Below are positions 1-8,678 of a stretch of 64,000 bases of DNA, in pieces. The notes under the pieces were generated by a model that made no database searches, was not told where the DNA came from, and saw nothing but the letters and a program-made list of their open reading frames with translations. The translations under genes and the position numbers were made by a program. Position 1 is the first letter of the stretch, and every line of letters begins with the position of its first letter. This DNA comes from an uncultured Paracoccus sp. (GTDB lineage: Bacteria; Pseudomonadota; Alphaproteobacteria; Rhodobacterales; Rhodobacteraceae), in contig CAKTBJ010000003.1 in NCBI GenBank assembly GCA_934533075.1, forward strand, positions 1-64,000. Reading direction: 5' to 3'.

Positions 1-881
1 AGCACCCTTTCGACCTCGTGCGGCGAGCCGGTGATCGAGCCGAGGATGCCGCGCTCGCCCCCGACCAGCAGGCCCATCGGGACGGGCAGCGGGTCCTTGC
101 CGCCGCCCAGCAGGACCAGCCGTCCCTCGGGTGTCAGGGCCGGCAGCAGGGCGGCGATGGCGGCGGTGTCGGCGATCATGGTCAGGATCGCCCGCGCCCC
201 GCCCATCGCGGCCAGCGCCTCGGCGGCGTTTTCGACATTGGTGTCGATATAGCGATGCGCGCCCAGCGTCCGCGCCTCGGCGGCGATGTCGGCGCCGCGG
301 CCGATGGCGACGACCCGGAACCCCATGCGGCGGGCATATTGCAGCGCCATATGGCCAAGCCCCCCGATGCCCAGCACGGCGACGGTATCGCCCGGCTCGG
401 CCCCCGATTTGCGCAGCGCGTTGAAGGTGGCGATGCCGGCGCAGAGGATCGGCGCCGCCTCCGCCGCCGCCAGCGCGTCGGGGACCGAGATCAGGCCGGT
501 GGCGCGGGCCAGCATCATCCCGGCATAGCCGCCATCGCGCGAGGCGCCCGTCACCGGCTGGTTGCGGCACAGGTGCAGCCGCCCCCGCCGGCAGTCGCCG
601 CAGGTCAGGCAGGGACCGCCAAGGCGCCCCATGCCGACCCGCTGGCCGATGCGCCAGACCGGCGGCACCTCCGCGCCCAGCGCTTTGAGGCGGCCGACGA
701 CCTCGTGGCCGGGGATGCGGCCGGGCGGGCCGTTCTCGATGTCGCCGGCATCGGCGCCGCAGATGCCGCAGGCCTCCACGGCGATCAGCACCTCGCCGGG
801 ACCGGGTTCGGGCACGGGGCGGCGGACCGGCTCCAGACGGCCCGGCGCGGCGATCTGCATGGCGCGGAAGGTGGCGGTCAT
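1..881 (-). CDS. Zinc-dependent alcohol dehydrogenase (3' end outside window)
   Basis: Medium-chain, zinc-dependent dehydrogenase that would oxidise an alcohol with NAD(P). Only the first 293 residues are in the window; the C-terminal end lies to the left of base 1. Seen in the sequence: Cys38, the GHE motif at 58-60 and Cys147 as catalytic zinc ligands; the four structural zinc cysteines at 91, 94, 97 and 105 (CX2CX2CX7C); and the nucleotide-binding GIGGLGH at 171-177. The ATG overlaps the stop of the upstream FAD oxidoreductase gene as ATGA, so the two are probably translationally coupled in one operon with the MalY-like lyase. The substrate is not deducible from the sequence. Confidence 0.9.
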   Translation of the reverse strand, partial: MTATFRAMQIAAPGRLEPVRRPVPEPGPGEVLIAVEACGICGADAGDIENGPPGRIPGHEVVGRLKALGAEVPPVWRIGQRVGMGRLGGPCLTCGDCRRGRLHLCRNQPVTGASRDGGYAGMMLARATGLISVPDALAAAEAAPILCAGIATFNALRKSGAEPGDTVAVLGIGGLGHMALQYARRMGFRVVAIGRGADIAAEARTLGAHRYIDTNVENAAEALAAMGGARAILTMIADTAAIAALLPALTPEGRLVLLGGGKDPLPVPMGLLVGGERGILGSITGSPHEVERV

Positions 882-1957
882 GCCGGAACGCCTTGCACCA
901 TGCGGTCGGCGGCGGCGCTGCCGGCCTCGATGGCGCCGGCGAGATAGCCGGGATCGCGGGCGGCTGTCTCGCTGCCGGCAAGCGTCAGGCATTCGCGCCA
1001 GAGGGCGCCGCTCCAGTCGCGCGGGCCGCCTTCGGGGTGGTCACCGGCGCTCTGGTCCAGCGGCGTGGCGGTCAGCGGATCGGCAGCCCAATCGTGATAG
1101 AGCGTGGCCTGCGGCGCCAGCGCCTGCGGGCCGAACAAGGCCCCCAGCTGCGCGATGCCGGCGGCGATGACCCGCTCGTGCCCGGCCTGCGCGCGCTGCA
1201 TCGCCGGGACGCCGACGAAGCCGAACAAGGCCGCCTTGCCGGAGGCGGTGGTGGCGTCGTGGATCTCGGCCAGCGGGCCGGTCTGGCTGTGCGCCATGCC
1301 CGAAAGCCCGGCCTCGCGCCAGAAGGGGCGGTCATAGAGCGCGAACAGCTTGGCATGGGGCGCCATCCATGTCGGCGTGCCGCGCCACAGCGCCAGCGTG
1401 GCCGGCTCCGGCGCCGGGTCGAGGGCGACGGTCCCGGCCAGCAGGCGCGGCGGCAGGGCGGCGATGACATGGGCGGCGGCGATCGGCGCGGCGCCCTCGA
1501 CATGGGCCAGCACGCCGGCCTCGCCGAGGACAAGGCGGCTGACGCGCGCGCCCAGGCGGATGCTGCCCTCGGGCAGGCCCGCCGCCAAAGCCGCCACCAG
1601 CGTCCCGGTCCCGCCGGCCAGCCGCATCGATTCCGGCTCCTGCCGCATCATCGGATAGCGCGCCACCGCCCCGTCGGCGCGCTGGAACAGCATCGCCCCC
1701 TCGCCGGGTTGCGCAAGGGCGGCAAGGCCCAGGTCCCGCACCAGCCGCGCCATGCCGGGATGCATTCCCGGCCAGAACCACGAGGGGCCGAGGTCGAACC
1801 CGTCCGTCGCCGGCAGCGCGTCCGCGCCCACAGTCAGGATGCGCCCGCCCAGCCGTGCGCGCGCCTCAAGCAGTTGAAAGGGAATCCCGGCGCGGTGCAG
1901 ATGCCGCGCGGCGCTCAGCCCCGCCAGCCCGCCGCCGAGGATCAGCACCGGCGCCAT
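878..1957 (-). CDS. FAD-dependent amine oxidase-like oxidoreductase
   Basis: A 359-residue flavoprotein of the NAD(P)-binding/amine oxidase family. The dinucleotide-binding glycine motif GGGLAG lies at residues 8-13 after a short beta strand, and LEAR at the end of the second strand follows the usual FAD-binding pattern. The protein is shorter than classical monoamine oxidases (about 450 residues). The start is the ATG in a TGATG overlap with the stop of the upstream aminotransferase-like gene; the end overlaps the alcohol dehydrogenase start by four bases. The tight packing implies co-transcription. Substrate unknown; oxidation of an amine or a related reduced compound is only an inference from the family. 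Confidence 0.8.
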   Translation of the reverse strand: MAPVLILGGGLAGLSAARHLHRAGIPFQLLEARARLGGRILTVGADALPATDGFDLGPSWFWPGMHPGMARLVRDLGLAALAQPGEGAMLFQRADGAVARYPMMRQEPESMRLAGGTGTLVAALAAGLPEGSIRLGARVSRLVLGEAGVLAHVEGAAPIAAAHVIAALPPRLLAGTVALDPAPEPATLALWRGTPTWMAPHAKLFALYDRPFWREAGLSGMAHSQTGPLAEIHDATTASGKAALFGFVGVPAMQRAQAGHERVIAAGIAQLGALFGPQALAPQATLYHDWAADPLTATPLDQSAGDHPEGGPRDWSGALWRECLTLAGSETAARDPGYLAGAIEAGSAAADRMVQGVPA

Positions 1958-3180
1958 CACAATGCCGCCACGGCGCCGGTCAGCCGGCGGATGGCCTCGT
2001 CCACCGTGGCGCGGGGGCAGCCGAGGTTGACGCGCATGTAGCCATGCCCCTCCGGCCCGAACTTCTGGCCCTGGTCGAGCCAGAGCCGCGCCTCGGTCAG
2101 CAGGAAGCGGTGCAGCGCCTCGGCATCCATCCCGAGGGCGCGGCAATCCATCCAGGCCAGATAGAGCGAATCCGCCGGCAGCACCCTCAGGCCCGAATTG
2201 GACCCGTTGACGGCATCCGCGAAATGCGCGTGGTTGGCGCGGATATAGGCCAGCAGCGCCTCCAGCCACGGCTCGCCGTGGCGATAGGCGGCCTCGGCGG
2301 CGACCATGCCCAGCACATTGACCAGCGGGAACATGTTGCGGTCGTATTGGCGCAGGAATTCCTCGCGCATCCGCCGGTTCGGGATGAACAGGTTGGCGCT
2401 TTGCAGCCCCGGCAGGTTGAAGGTTTTCGACGGCGCCGTGCAGGTGATGCTGTTTTGCGCGAACCCCTCGCCCAGGCTGGCGAAGGGAATGTGCCGGCAG
2501 GCGGGGTTGACGATCAGATCCTGATGGATCTCGTCCGAGACCACCGGCACGCCGTGGCGGGCGCAGATTTCGCCCATGCTGCGCAATTCGTCCGCCGTCC
2601 AGACATTGCCGGTTGGATTGTGCGGGTTCGACAGGATGAACAGCTTCGTATCCGGCCGGATCGCCGCCTCGAAGACCGCCGGGTCGTAGCGATAGCGGTC
2701 GCCCTCGCGAACCAGTGGCGCGCCGACGGGAAAGCGGCCGTTCAGGGCCACGTCGTCGCGGAAATGCGCATAGACCGGCGGCTGGATCAGCACCGAGTCG
2801 CCCGGCGCCGTGAAGGCCTGAACCACCGTCTTGATCGCGGTGATGATGCCCGAGACCTGCACCACCCAGTCCGGCGCCACCTCCCAGCCGAAGCGCCGCC
2901 GCTGCCAGCCGGTCACCGCCTGGACATAGCTGTCGGTGGCCCCGGCGGGATAGCCGAAGACGCCTTCGCGGACGGCTTCGGCCAGCGCCTCGATCACCGG
3001 CGGCGGGGCACGGAAATCCATGTCGGCCACCCACATCGGCAGCGGGTCGGCGGCGGCCGCGTCGGGCGTCAGCATGGCCCGCGCGGCCCCCCATTTCATC
3101 GAGTTGGATGCCTTGCGGTCGATGATCTCGTCGAAGGGGCAGGTCACGGCGGCCTCGTCTGATGCACTTGACGCCCGCAT
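1957..3180 (-). CDS. MalY/PatB-type cystathionine beta-lyase (PLP C-S lyase)
   Basis: A 407-residue fold-type I PLP enzyme of the MalY/PatB group. These cleave the C-S bond of cystathionine or cysteine conjugates, giving homocysteine or a thiol plus pyruvate and ammonia. Visible motifs: FDEIIDR near residue 16 as in MalY, PMWVADMDF at 48-56, SNPHNPTG at 184-191, SDEIH at 215-219 and the PLP lysine K252 in APSKTFNLPG. The ATG at 3180 is used here; a GTG at codon 12 would give the usual short MalY N-terminus and is an alternative. It is first in an operon with an FAD oxidoreductase and an alcohol dehydrogenase, and divergent from a MetR-like regulator, which points to sulfur amino acid metabolism. 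Confidence 0.85.
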   Translation of the reverse strand: MRASSASDEAAVTCPFDEIIDRKASNSMKWGAARAMLTPDAAAADPLPMWVADMDFRAPPPVIEALAEAVREGVFGYPAGATDSYVQAVTGWQRRRFGWEVAPDWVVQVSGIITAIKTVVQAFTAPGDSVLIQPPVYAHFRDDVALNGRFPVGAPLVREGDRYRYDPAVFEAAIRPDTKLFILSNPHNPTGNVWTADELRSMGEICARHGVPVVSDEIHQDLIVNPACRHIPFASLGEGFAQNSITCTAPSKTFNLPGLQSANLFIPNRRMREEFLRQYDRNMFPLVNVLGMVAAEAAYRHGEPWLEALLAYIRANHAHFADAVNGSNSGLRVLPADSLYLAWMDCRALGMDAEALHRFLLTEARLWLDQGQKFGPEGHGYMRVNLGCPRATVDEAIRRLTGAVAAL

Positions 3181-3243
3181 AGCACGGCCACACTATGAAG
3201 CAGAAATGGCATTCCTTCATTGATTCATGCAAATGATGCATCA
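3181..3243. promoter_or_regulatory. Divergent regulatory region malY-like / metR-like
   Basis: The 62-base gap between two divergent genes is much richer in A+T than its surroundings. It contains an imperfect dyad at 3221-3240 (arms TGATTCAT and ATGATGCA around GCAA) and a perfect 10-base palindrome TGATGCATCA at 3234-3243 that runs into the regulator start codon. LysR-type regulators usually bind such dyads between themselves and their target, so these are candidate operator sites. No confident -35/-10 pair was identified. Confidence 0.45.
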
Positions 3244-4142
3244 TGCTTGACCGCCAGCACCTGACCATCATCCGCGAGGTCGCCCGCGCCGGCAGTGTGA
3301 CGGCGGCGTCGGCGCGGCTGAACCTCAGCCAGTCGGCGGTCAGCCATGCCATCGCCAAGCTGGAGGCGCGCCACCGCGTCGCCATCTGGGCCAGGAAGGG
3401 CCGCAGCCTGCGCCTGACCCAGGCCGGCGAGCATCTGCTGGCGCTGGCCGAGCGCCTGCTGCCCGAGCTGGACCATGCCGAGCAGGTGCTGGCCGACATC
3501 GCCCGCGGTCGCCGGGGCCGGCTGCGCATCGGCATGGAATGCCACCCTTGCGAGCGGTGGCTGATGCAGGTGACGGCGCCCTATCTGGCCGCCTGGCCGG
3601 ACGTGGATATGGAATTGCGCAACGCCTTCCGCTTCGACGGGGTTTCCGCGCTGCTGGCCTACGAGATCGACCTGCTGGTGACGCCCGATCCGGTCGCCGT
3701 CCCCGAACTGCATTTCCGGCCGGTCTTCGATTACGAGTTGCTGCTGGCGGTCCCGCAGGGGCATCCCCTGGCGGCGCGGCCCTTTCTGCGTCCCGGCGAT
3801 CTGGTCTCCGAGGACCTGCTGACGGTGCCGGTCGGGGTGGAGCGGCTGGATATCTACACCCGTTTCCTGATCCCGGCGAATTGTCGTCCCCGCCGTCGCA
3901 CCACCGTCGAAACCATCGAACTGATGCTGCAACTGGTCGCCGCCGGGCGCGGGGTGGCGGTCCTGCCCGACTGGATACTGCGCGAGGCAGGGACCGGGCC
4001 GGCGCTGGCCACGCTGCGCATCGGCGAGGGCGGGCTGCGCAAGAGCGTCAATATCGGCCTGCGCCGGGCGGAACTGGCCACGGGTTACGTCGAGGGCTTC
4101 GTGGAGATCGCCCGGCAGGTGGTCCCCCGGACGGCGCCATGA
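3243..4142 (+). CDS. LysR-family regulator, MetR-like
   Basis: A 299-residue LysR-type transcription factor: winged helix-turn-helix at about residues 1-60 (SVTAASARLNLSQSAVSHAI) and a periplasmic-binding-protein-like effector domain from about 88 onward. The block GMECHPCERWLM, with a WPDVDMEL stretch shortly after it, is typical of MetR, the homocysteine-responsive activator of methionine biosynthesis. It is divergently transcribed from a MalY-type C-S lyase, the classical placement for a LysR regulator and its target. No ribosome-binding site is obvious because the AT-rich operator region abuts the ATG. Regulation of the neighbouring lyase in response to a sulfur amino acid intermediate is an inference from family and position. 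Confidence 0.85.
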   Translation: MLDRQHLTIIREVARAGSVTAASARLNLSQSAVSHAIAKLEARHRVAIWARKGRSLRLTQAGEHLLALAERLLPELDHAEQVLADIARGRRGRLRIGMECHPCERWLMQVTAPYLAAWPDVDMELRNAFRFDGVSALLAYEIDLLVTPDPVAVPELHFRPVFDYELLLAVPQGHPLAARPFLRPGDLVSEDLLTVPVGVERLDIYTRFLIPANCRPRRRTTVETIELMLQLVAAGRGVAVLPDWILREAGTGPALATLRIGEGGLRKSVNIGLRRAELATGYVEGFVEIARQVVPRTAP

Positions 4143-4405
4143 CGCCGCTGTCGAACGGTCCCGAGCGCCGCCGGACGGGAAACGGACGAAACGCCGGACT
4201 GTGCGCTGCGGGGCCGGGGCCGGCCCTGCCGGCTGCCGGCTTTCCGAGGTGACGCCTGCGAAATCGGCATGCAGCGAGCGGGGCGTCGGCGCCCGTATCG
4301 GCCGGCGACACACCGACAGGCCGGTCGTTTGCGCGTGGGCCAGCCGGGCGGATGCAGGGCACGACATCCCCGACGGCACAGTCCCCGGCTGGATTTCGGC
4401 ATCCG
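4143..4405. other. Non-coding stretch, nothing recognised
   Basis: Between the LysR gene and the decayed transporter operon no open frame resembles a protein, and no hairpin with a T-run, tRNA or riboswitch core was seen on either strand. The operon on the minus strand points towards this gap, so it may hold further degraded gene remnants. Confidence 0.4.
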
Positions 4406-6373
4406 CTATCGAGCAATATCCTTGAGGTTTGCGGAGGCAATCCCGGTATTGCACCGAACCCGGGTCATGGCCCCCCGCGTCCTTCCCCCACAAGCCAGCG
4501 CCGCAGGATCGCCCTTATCGGCGGGTTTGGCCCGATCCGGGGGGCGAGGGAGACCGGGCGAACCGGGATCGCGCCGATGCGGGCCTCGGCGCGGTGATCG
4601 GTGCAAGGCTTTCCGGTCCCATCGGCGGGGCGGTGTTGCGGGGGGCGCCTCGATCCTGGAGAGAGAGGCCGCACAGGCCGGCGCGGTCGCTGTCCCGCCG
4701 TCCGCGCCACGGGGATTGCAGCCCCTGCCCGGACGAAGGCCCGCCCGTCCTCGTCGCGCAGCGCCGGCAGGCCGAGGCGGGCGCCGATCCCCCCGATCCC
4801 GTGCCCGATGGGGCAAATCGCGGTGTTCCACGACATGCCGGGCCGGCCCGTCGCGGGGGAGGGAGGCTTCGGTCATGCGCGCGGCTTGTGCGGCTGCCGC
4901 CTGCAATTGGCCCGCTCCCGGAGGGTCGGCCTCGACCGCTGCCGGCCTCGCCGTTTCACGGCTGCCGGCGGGTCCGAGATGCAGGACGCGATGGGCGACG
5001 AAGCGGACGAGGGTGCGGCGATGGCTGATCAGGACGATGGCGGTGCTGCCGGCGGCGCGCACCGCTTCCGGCAACTCGAAAATCCCGCGCTGGATGATCG
5101 GGTCGAGGCGCGAGGACGGCTCGTCGGCCACGATCGGCATCGGGTCCAGCAACAGGATGCGGGCCAGGGCCAGCCTTTGCGCCTCGCCGCCGGAGATTGC
5201 GGCCACGCTGCGCGCCAGCAGGCCGGGACGCAGGCGCATGCGGGCCAGCAATGCGTGCAGGCGCTCGCGCGGCCCGGTGGCCGGCATGAAATCGGCGAAG
5301 TCGTCGAAATGCCGTGCGATGCTGCGATGCGGGGCAAGGATGGCGGCGGGGTCCTGATGCAGCTTCTGAAAGCGGCGGCGCAGGCGCGCCCGCGCGCGGC
5401 GGTCGGTGCCGGTGTCGGGGCCGGTCCACAGCACCCCACCGCTGCGGGGCCGGTGCAGGCCCGGCAGCAGGTTGCCCAATGTCGTCTGGCCGGTGCCGCC
5501 GTCGCCGGTCAGGGCGAGGATCTCGCCGGCATGGATGCGCAGCGACAGGTTTTCGATGACCCGCCTTTTCCCATAGGCGAAGGACAGGTCGCGAATCTCG
5601 GCCACGGCCGGCCCGGCCGGAGGTGCCCGCCGGCGCGGCGGCCAATGGCGCGGATCGGCCGCCGGCAGGGCGCGCGTATAGGGATCGCGGGGGGCGCCGA
5701 ACAGCGCCTCGGCAGCCCCGGCCTCGATCACCCGGCCGGCCTGCATCACCAGCACCCGCCCGCCCAGTTCCCGCGCGAGGTCGAGGTCATGGGTGATGGC
5801 CAGCAGGCGCCGCCCATCCTTTCGCAGCCTCATCAGCGCATCGAGGCGTTGCGCGGCGCGGCGGTCGTCCAGGCCCTTGGTCGGCTCGTCCGCGACGATC
5901 AGCGCGGCATGGCCCAGCAGCGCGGTGGCGAACAGCGCCCGCTGTGCCATGCCGCCCGACATCTAGTCATCCGCCCCCTTCAGGTCCGGCGCATCCAGCG
6001 ATTGCCGGATGCCGGTCCCGGTCGCGCCCCGGACATGCCGCAACTGGCGATGCAGGCGCATGGTCGGGTCCAGCGCCGTCCCCGGCTCCCGCGGGACCAG
6101 CGACAGGGTTTGCGCCCAATGCGTGCGCAGCGCCGCGCGGTCGCGCAGCGGGATCGCCCTTGCGCCGATGCGCGACACCCCCTGCGCGGTGAAGCCTGCC
6201 GGCAGCAGGCCAAGGATGGATTGCGCGACGAGGCTTTTCCCGCTGCCGGTCTCGCCGGTCAGGGTGCAGCAATCGCCCGGCCGCGCCCATTCCAGCCGCA
6301 CCGGACCGATGGCCGGGCGGCCCGCGGCGTCGGTGATGCCCGCCAGATCGCAGAAGATGGGGTCAGCCCGCAT
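4406..6373 (-). pseudogene. Double ABC ATPase of a nickel/peptide importer, broken by an in-frame TAG
   Basis: A fused two-domain ATPase of the Dpp/Nik type that would energise import through two permeases. It reads as 136 codons (6373 down to 5966) with an intact first Walker A (GETGSGKS). An in-frame TAG at 5965-5963 follows, and the same frame continues directly with MSGGMAQRALFA, which is the ABC signature of domain 1. Domain 2 has a ruined Walker A (GDGGTGQTT, the essential lysine is Gln) but keeps a signature SGGEAQRLALA and Walker B PIVADEPSSRLD. Recognisable similarity ends near 4877; the frame stays open to 4406 with arginine- and proline-rich sequence that looks like read-through. 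It starts 11 bases inside the upstream chimeric gene. A pseudogene is the simplest reading. Confidence 0.8.
4465..4836 (-). other. Possible remnant of a further operon gene
   Basis: In another frame, just downstream of where the ATPase similarity stops, an open stretch begins MSWNTAICPIGHGIGGIGA and reads protein-like for about 50 residues before turning into low-complexity Arg/Pro sequence. It might be the start of a frameshifted downstream gene of the decaying operon. No family was recognised, and it could be chance in GC-rich DNA. Confidence 0.15.
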
Positions 6374-6875
6374 CGGTCGGCCGCCTTTCGCGCGGGTCGT
6401 TCACCGCAACCAGCCGGGTCAGGACCAGCACCGAGGCAAAGATGGCCAGGCAGGGCGCGGCCATCTGCACGGGGGCTTCGGCCATATGGGGCATCATCTC
6501 GCTGATCATGGCACCCCATTCGGCATCGGGCGGGCGAATGCCCAGGCCCGGAAACCCCAGCGACGAGACCGACAGTACCGCCCCGCCGACGGACAGGACC
6601 CCCAGCGGCAGGGTGGCGCGCAGCACGGCGGACCATTCCACCGCCAGCGCCGGAACGACGCGGCCTTCGGGACTGATGGCGATCAGGTTCTCCGACACGC
6701 TGGTGCGGTTGACGACGAAGCCGCTTGCGAAGGGCTGGATGGTCTCGAATTCCCAGGGCTGCACGGCGCGCAGCACCGTCTGCGCGGGCTGGGCGAAGAT
6801 GGCGCGGGGCAGGGCCAGCAGCCCGGCCAGCGTGCCGGAGCCGATCAGCAGGTTGCGGCGGTTGAGCGTGGTCAT
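6363..6875 (-). pseudogene. Chimera: binding-protein N-terminus fused to permease C-terminus (deletion scar)
   Basis: A 170-residue frame made of two unrelated parts. Residues 1-82 are the start of a NikA/DppA-type periplasmic binding protein: twin-arginine-like signal (NRRNLLIGSGTLAGLLALPR), then the typical opening QTVLRAVQPWEFETIQPF and VVPALAVEWS. From about residue 83 (near base 6629) the protein becomes the C-terminal third of a DppC/NikC-type permease, with LGFPGLGIRPPDAEWGAMI and a last membrane span. The rest of the binding protein, the whole first permease gene and the N-terminal part of the second permease are missing. The start follows a good Shine-Dalgarno (AGGGGA). The chimera cannot supply a working importer. 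Confidence 0.8.
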
Positions 6876-6999
6876 GTCAGGGTCCCCTGGTTTCGTTGGT
6901 GGCATGTGGGGCGGTGGCGGCGCGACGGGGCCGGGCGGCAGCGCCGGCCCGCCAGGCTCCGCAGGGGCGCAGGCGGGCCGTCCTCCGTCGCGCGGCGGA

Positions 7000-7770
7000 T
7001 CATGGGGCGGGATGGCGCGCGGTAACGACGAAGCCGCGGCCCGAATTTTGCAGGAGATGCAGCCGGTCGCGCCAGCTTGCCGCCCGGAGCTGCGCGGGCA
7101 GGACGCCGTCGAGGGGCAGGATGCGGATATTCCCGAAACCGGCTTCGGCCAGCATCGGCGCCAGGTCCTCGGCCCGCAGCCCGTCGCGGAAGTGCAGGTG
7201 CCGCTCGATCAGGCCGTGGGCCGCCGCGTCATATGGCTTTGGCTGCGGTGACAGCCGGTCCCACAGCGTCGACAGAAGCGCGGCCAGCCTGCCGATCCGG
7301 TCGAGGTGCGACCAGTTGCCGTCCACGATCACCAGCCGCCCGCCCGGCGCCAGCACCCGCAGCCAGTCGCGGAAGGCCGCCATCGGGTTCAGCAGCGTCC
7401 AGACCAGATGCCGGCAGATCACCGCGTCATAGGCGGCATCCGGCATCATCGTGTTCTCGGCATCGCCCTGAAACAGCCGCAACGCATCGCCATGCTTGGC
7501 GCGGGCGCGGGCGCGGGCGATCATGCCCTCGGACAGGTCCAGATCGTCGACGCGACAGCCCAGCGCAAGCAGCACCCGCGAGAATTCGCCGGTGCCCGAG
7601 GCCAGTTCCAGCACGCGGGCCTCCTTCATCTCCGGCGCGCCGGCGCCGATCAGCCGCATCCACGCCGCCAGCTCGCGATCCGAGCGGATGCCGTGGGTGG
7701 GCGGCAGGTCGAAGGTTTTGGCGCGCCGCGTCCAGTAGTCGCGGATTTGCTCCTTCGCGTCATAGTTCAC
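7000..7770 (-). CDS. Class I SAM-dependent methyltransferase
   Basis: Methyltransferase of about 256 residues with a Rossmann-like SAM domain: motif I LELASGTGEFS, acidic end of strand 2 (DDLDLSEGMI), then DAVICRHLVWTL and the post-motif VLAPGGRLVIVDGNW, as in the UbiE/Methyltransf_11 group. The GTG at 7770 (VNYDAKEQIRDYW) is taken as start. An in-frame TTG at 7827 would add 19 low-complexity residues and lie inside the riboswitch tail; neither has a clear ribosome-binding site. It is the first gene after a cobalamin riboswitch and is followed by a degraded metal/peptide ABC importer. Its substrate is unknown; the context suggests a job in cobalt or corrinoid acquisition (inference). Unlike its downstream neighbours it looks intact. 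Confidence 0.8.
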   Translation of the reverse strand: MNYDAKEQIRDYWTRRAKTFDLPPTHGIRSDRELAAWMRLIGAGAPEMKEARVLELASGTGEFSRVLLALGCRVDDLDLSEGMIARARARAKHGDALRLFQGDAENTMMPDAAYDAVICRHLVWTLLNPMAAFRDWLRVLAPGGRLVIVDGNWSHLDRIGRLAALLSTLWDRLSPQPKPYDAAAHGLIERHLHFRDGLRAEDLAPMLAEAGFGNIRILPLDGVLPAQLRAASWRDRLHLLQNSGRGFVVTARHPAP

Positions 7771-7844
7771 GCGCGGATCGGGGGGGGTGGTTCGGCGTTT
7801 CGTCCATCGCTTCCGTCCATCGGGCAACAGTCAGACGGGATGCG

Positions 7845-8085
7845 TAGACAGACCCGGCCCGAGGCGGGTCCGAAGCCTTCAGGGCACCCCGCCCGACAGC
7901 AATCCTTGCTTCGTACACCTTCCCGGGACGATCCCAGTGGTATCCGCCCGAAGCGATACACTTACAGTTGCGGGGGGCAGCTGCGGCATGGGACGGGGAC
8001 TATCCGCACCGTGTTCCCTTTTAACTCCTGCGGGAGGGGCACCATCGGACCCATAGCTAGCCCGGCCGCCACCTCTGGCAAGGCG
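7845..8085 (-). ncRNA. Cobalamin riboswitch upstream of methyltransferase/ABC remnant
   Basis: Read on the minus strand, the region carries the hallmarks of the B12-sensing aptamer. GGGAACACGGTGCGGA lies around 8018-8003, the B12 box GCTGCCCCCCGCAACTGTAAG at about 7983-7963, then CCACTGGGA near 7937-7929 and CGGGAAGG near 7926-7919. A hairpin with 6-base arms (GACCCG and CGGGTC, 7851-7870) lies just before the coding region and may be the expression switch. There is no T-run, so control at translation is more likely than termination. Ends are approximate. High B12 should repress the methyltransferase and the transporter genes behind it. Confidence 0.85.
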
Positions 8086-8190
8086 AATCCGTCCCGCCGC
8101 GCTGCGTTGCGGCATCAATGGGGAGACGGCGAGGCTGCGCGCGCCCGTTCGCCGCCCGCTTGCGGCTGACGGGGGCATGACCGGATTCCG

Positions 8191-8586
8191 GTGAAGCACT
8201 TGCCGACCTTGCGGGGGGGCGGGGCACGGTTTCGCGAGATGACGCAGGCCGATGTGCGGCCTGGTGCCGGAGCAGTTGGCGGATGCGCCGGGCAGCGCGT
8301 TTTTCCGGTCAATCGAGCGGGATTCCCCGCACTATGGGAACGGGTAGCTCCTTGCCTGCTGCCGTTGATGGCCGAGCGGCCCGCACGTCCCGGCGTGCCG
8401 ATGAGCCGCGCGAAGGGAGGCGCGACGTTCTATCCGGCAACGCGGGTCGCCAAGCTGCCGGCCGGTGAGCAAAGCGCCTTCTTCGCCTGTTTCGGCCCTG
8501 ACATCGAGGTGCCGAAGGGGCGAAAGGCCGCGCAATACGTTCAGCCGCTCACGCAAGCCGAACGAATGTGGTCTCAAGGCCGTTGA
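8191..8586 (+). CDS. Hypothetical open frame of doubtful reality
   Basis: A 131-codon frame between the riboswitch and the tRNA gene. No domain, signal peptide or membrane span was recognised, and the N-terminal third looks like low-complexity translation of GC-rich DNA. The last 60 residues have a more ordinary composition (for example EQSAFFACFGPDIEVPKGRK) and could be a remnant of a gene. It fills most of the otherwise empty stretch 8090-8678. Confidence 0.2.
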   Translation: MKHLPTLRGGGARFREMTQADVRPGAGAVGGCAGQRVFPVNRAGFPALWERVAPCLLPLMAERPARPGVPMSRAKGGATFYPATRVAKLPAGEQSAFFACFGPDIEVPKGRKAAQYVQPLTQAERMWSQGR

Positions 8587-8678
8587 CGGATGCGCCAGAC
8601 AAGGCGGCCGATTTTCGCCACGGCAGGCCACCCCACAGGGTGGCGATTTGCCAACATCTTGATGTTATTCGATGATTT

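Noticed and set aside
8191..8586. Fragment of an SOS-associated peptidase or transposase in the open frame before the tRNA
   Set aside because: A nearby MCG-type start and a few residues raised the idea, but no conserved block of either family could be followed.
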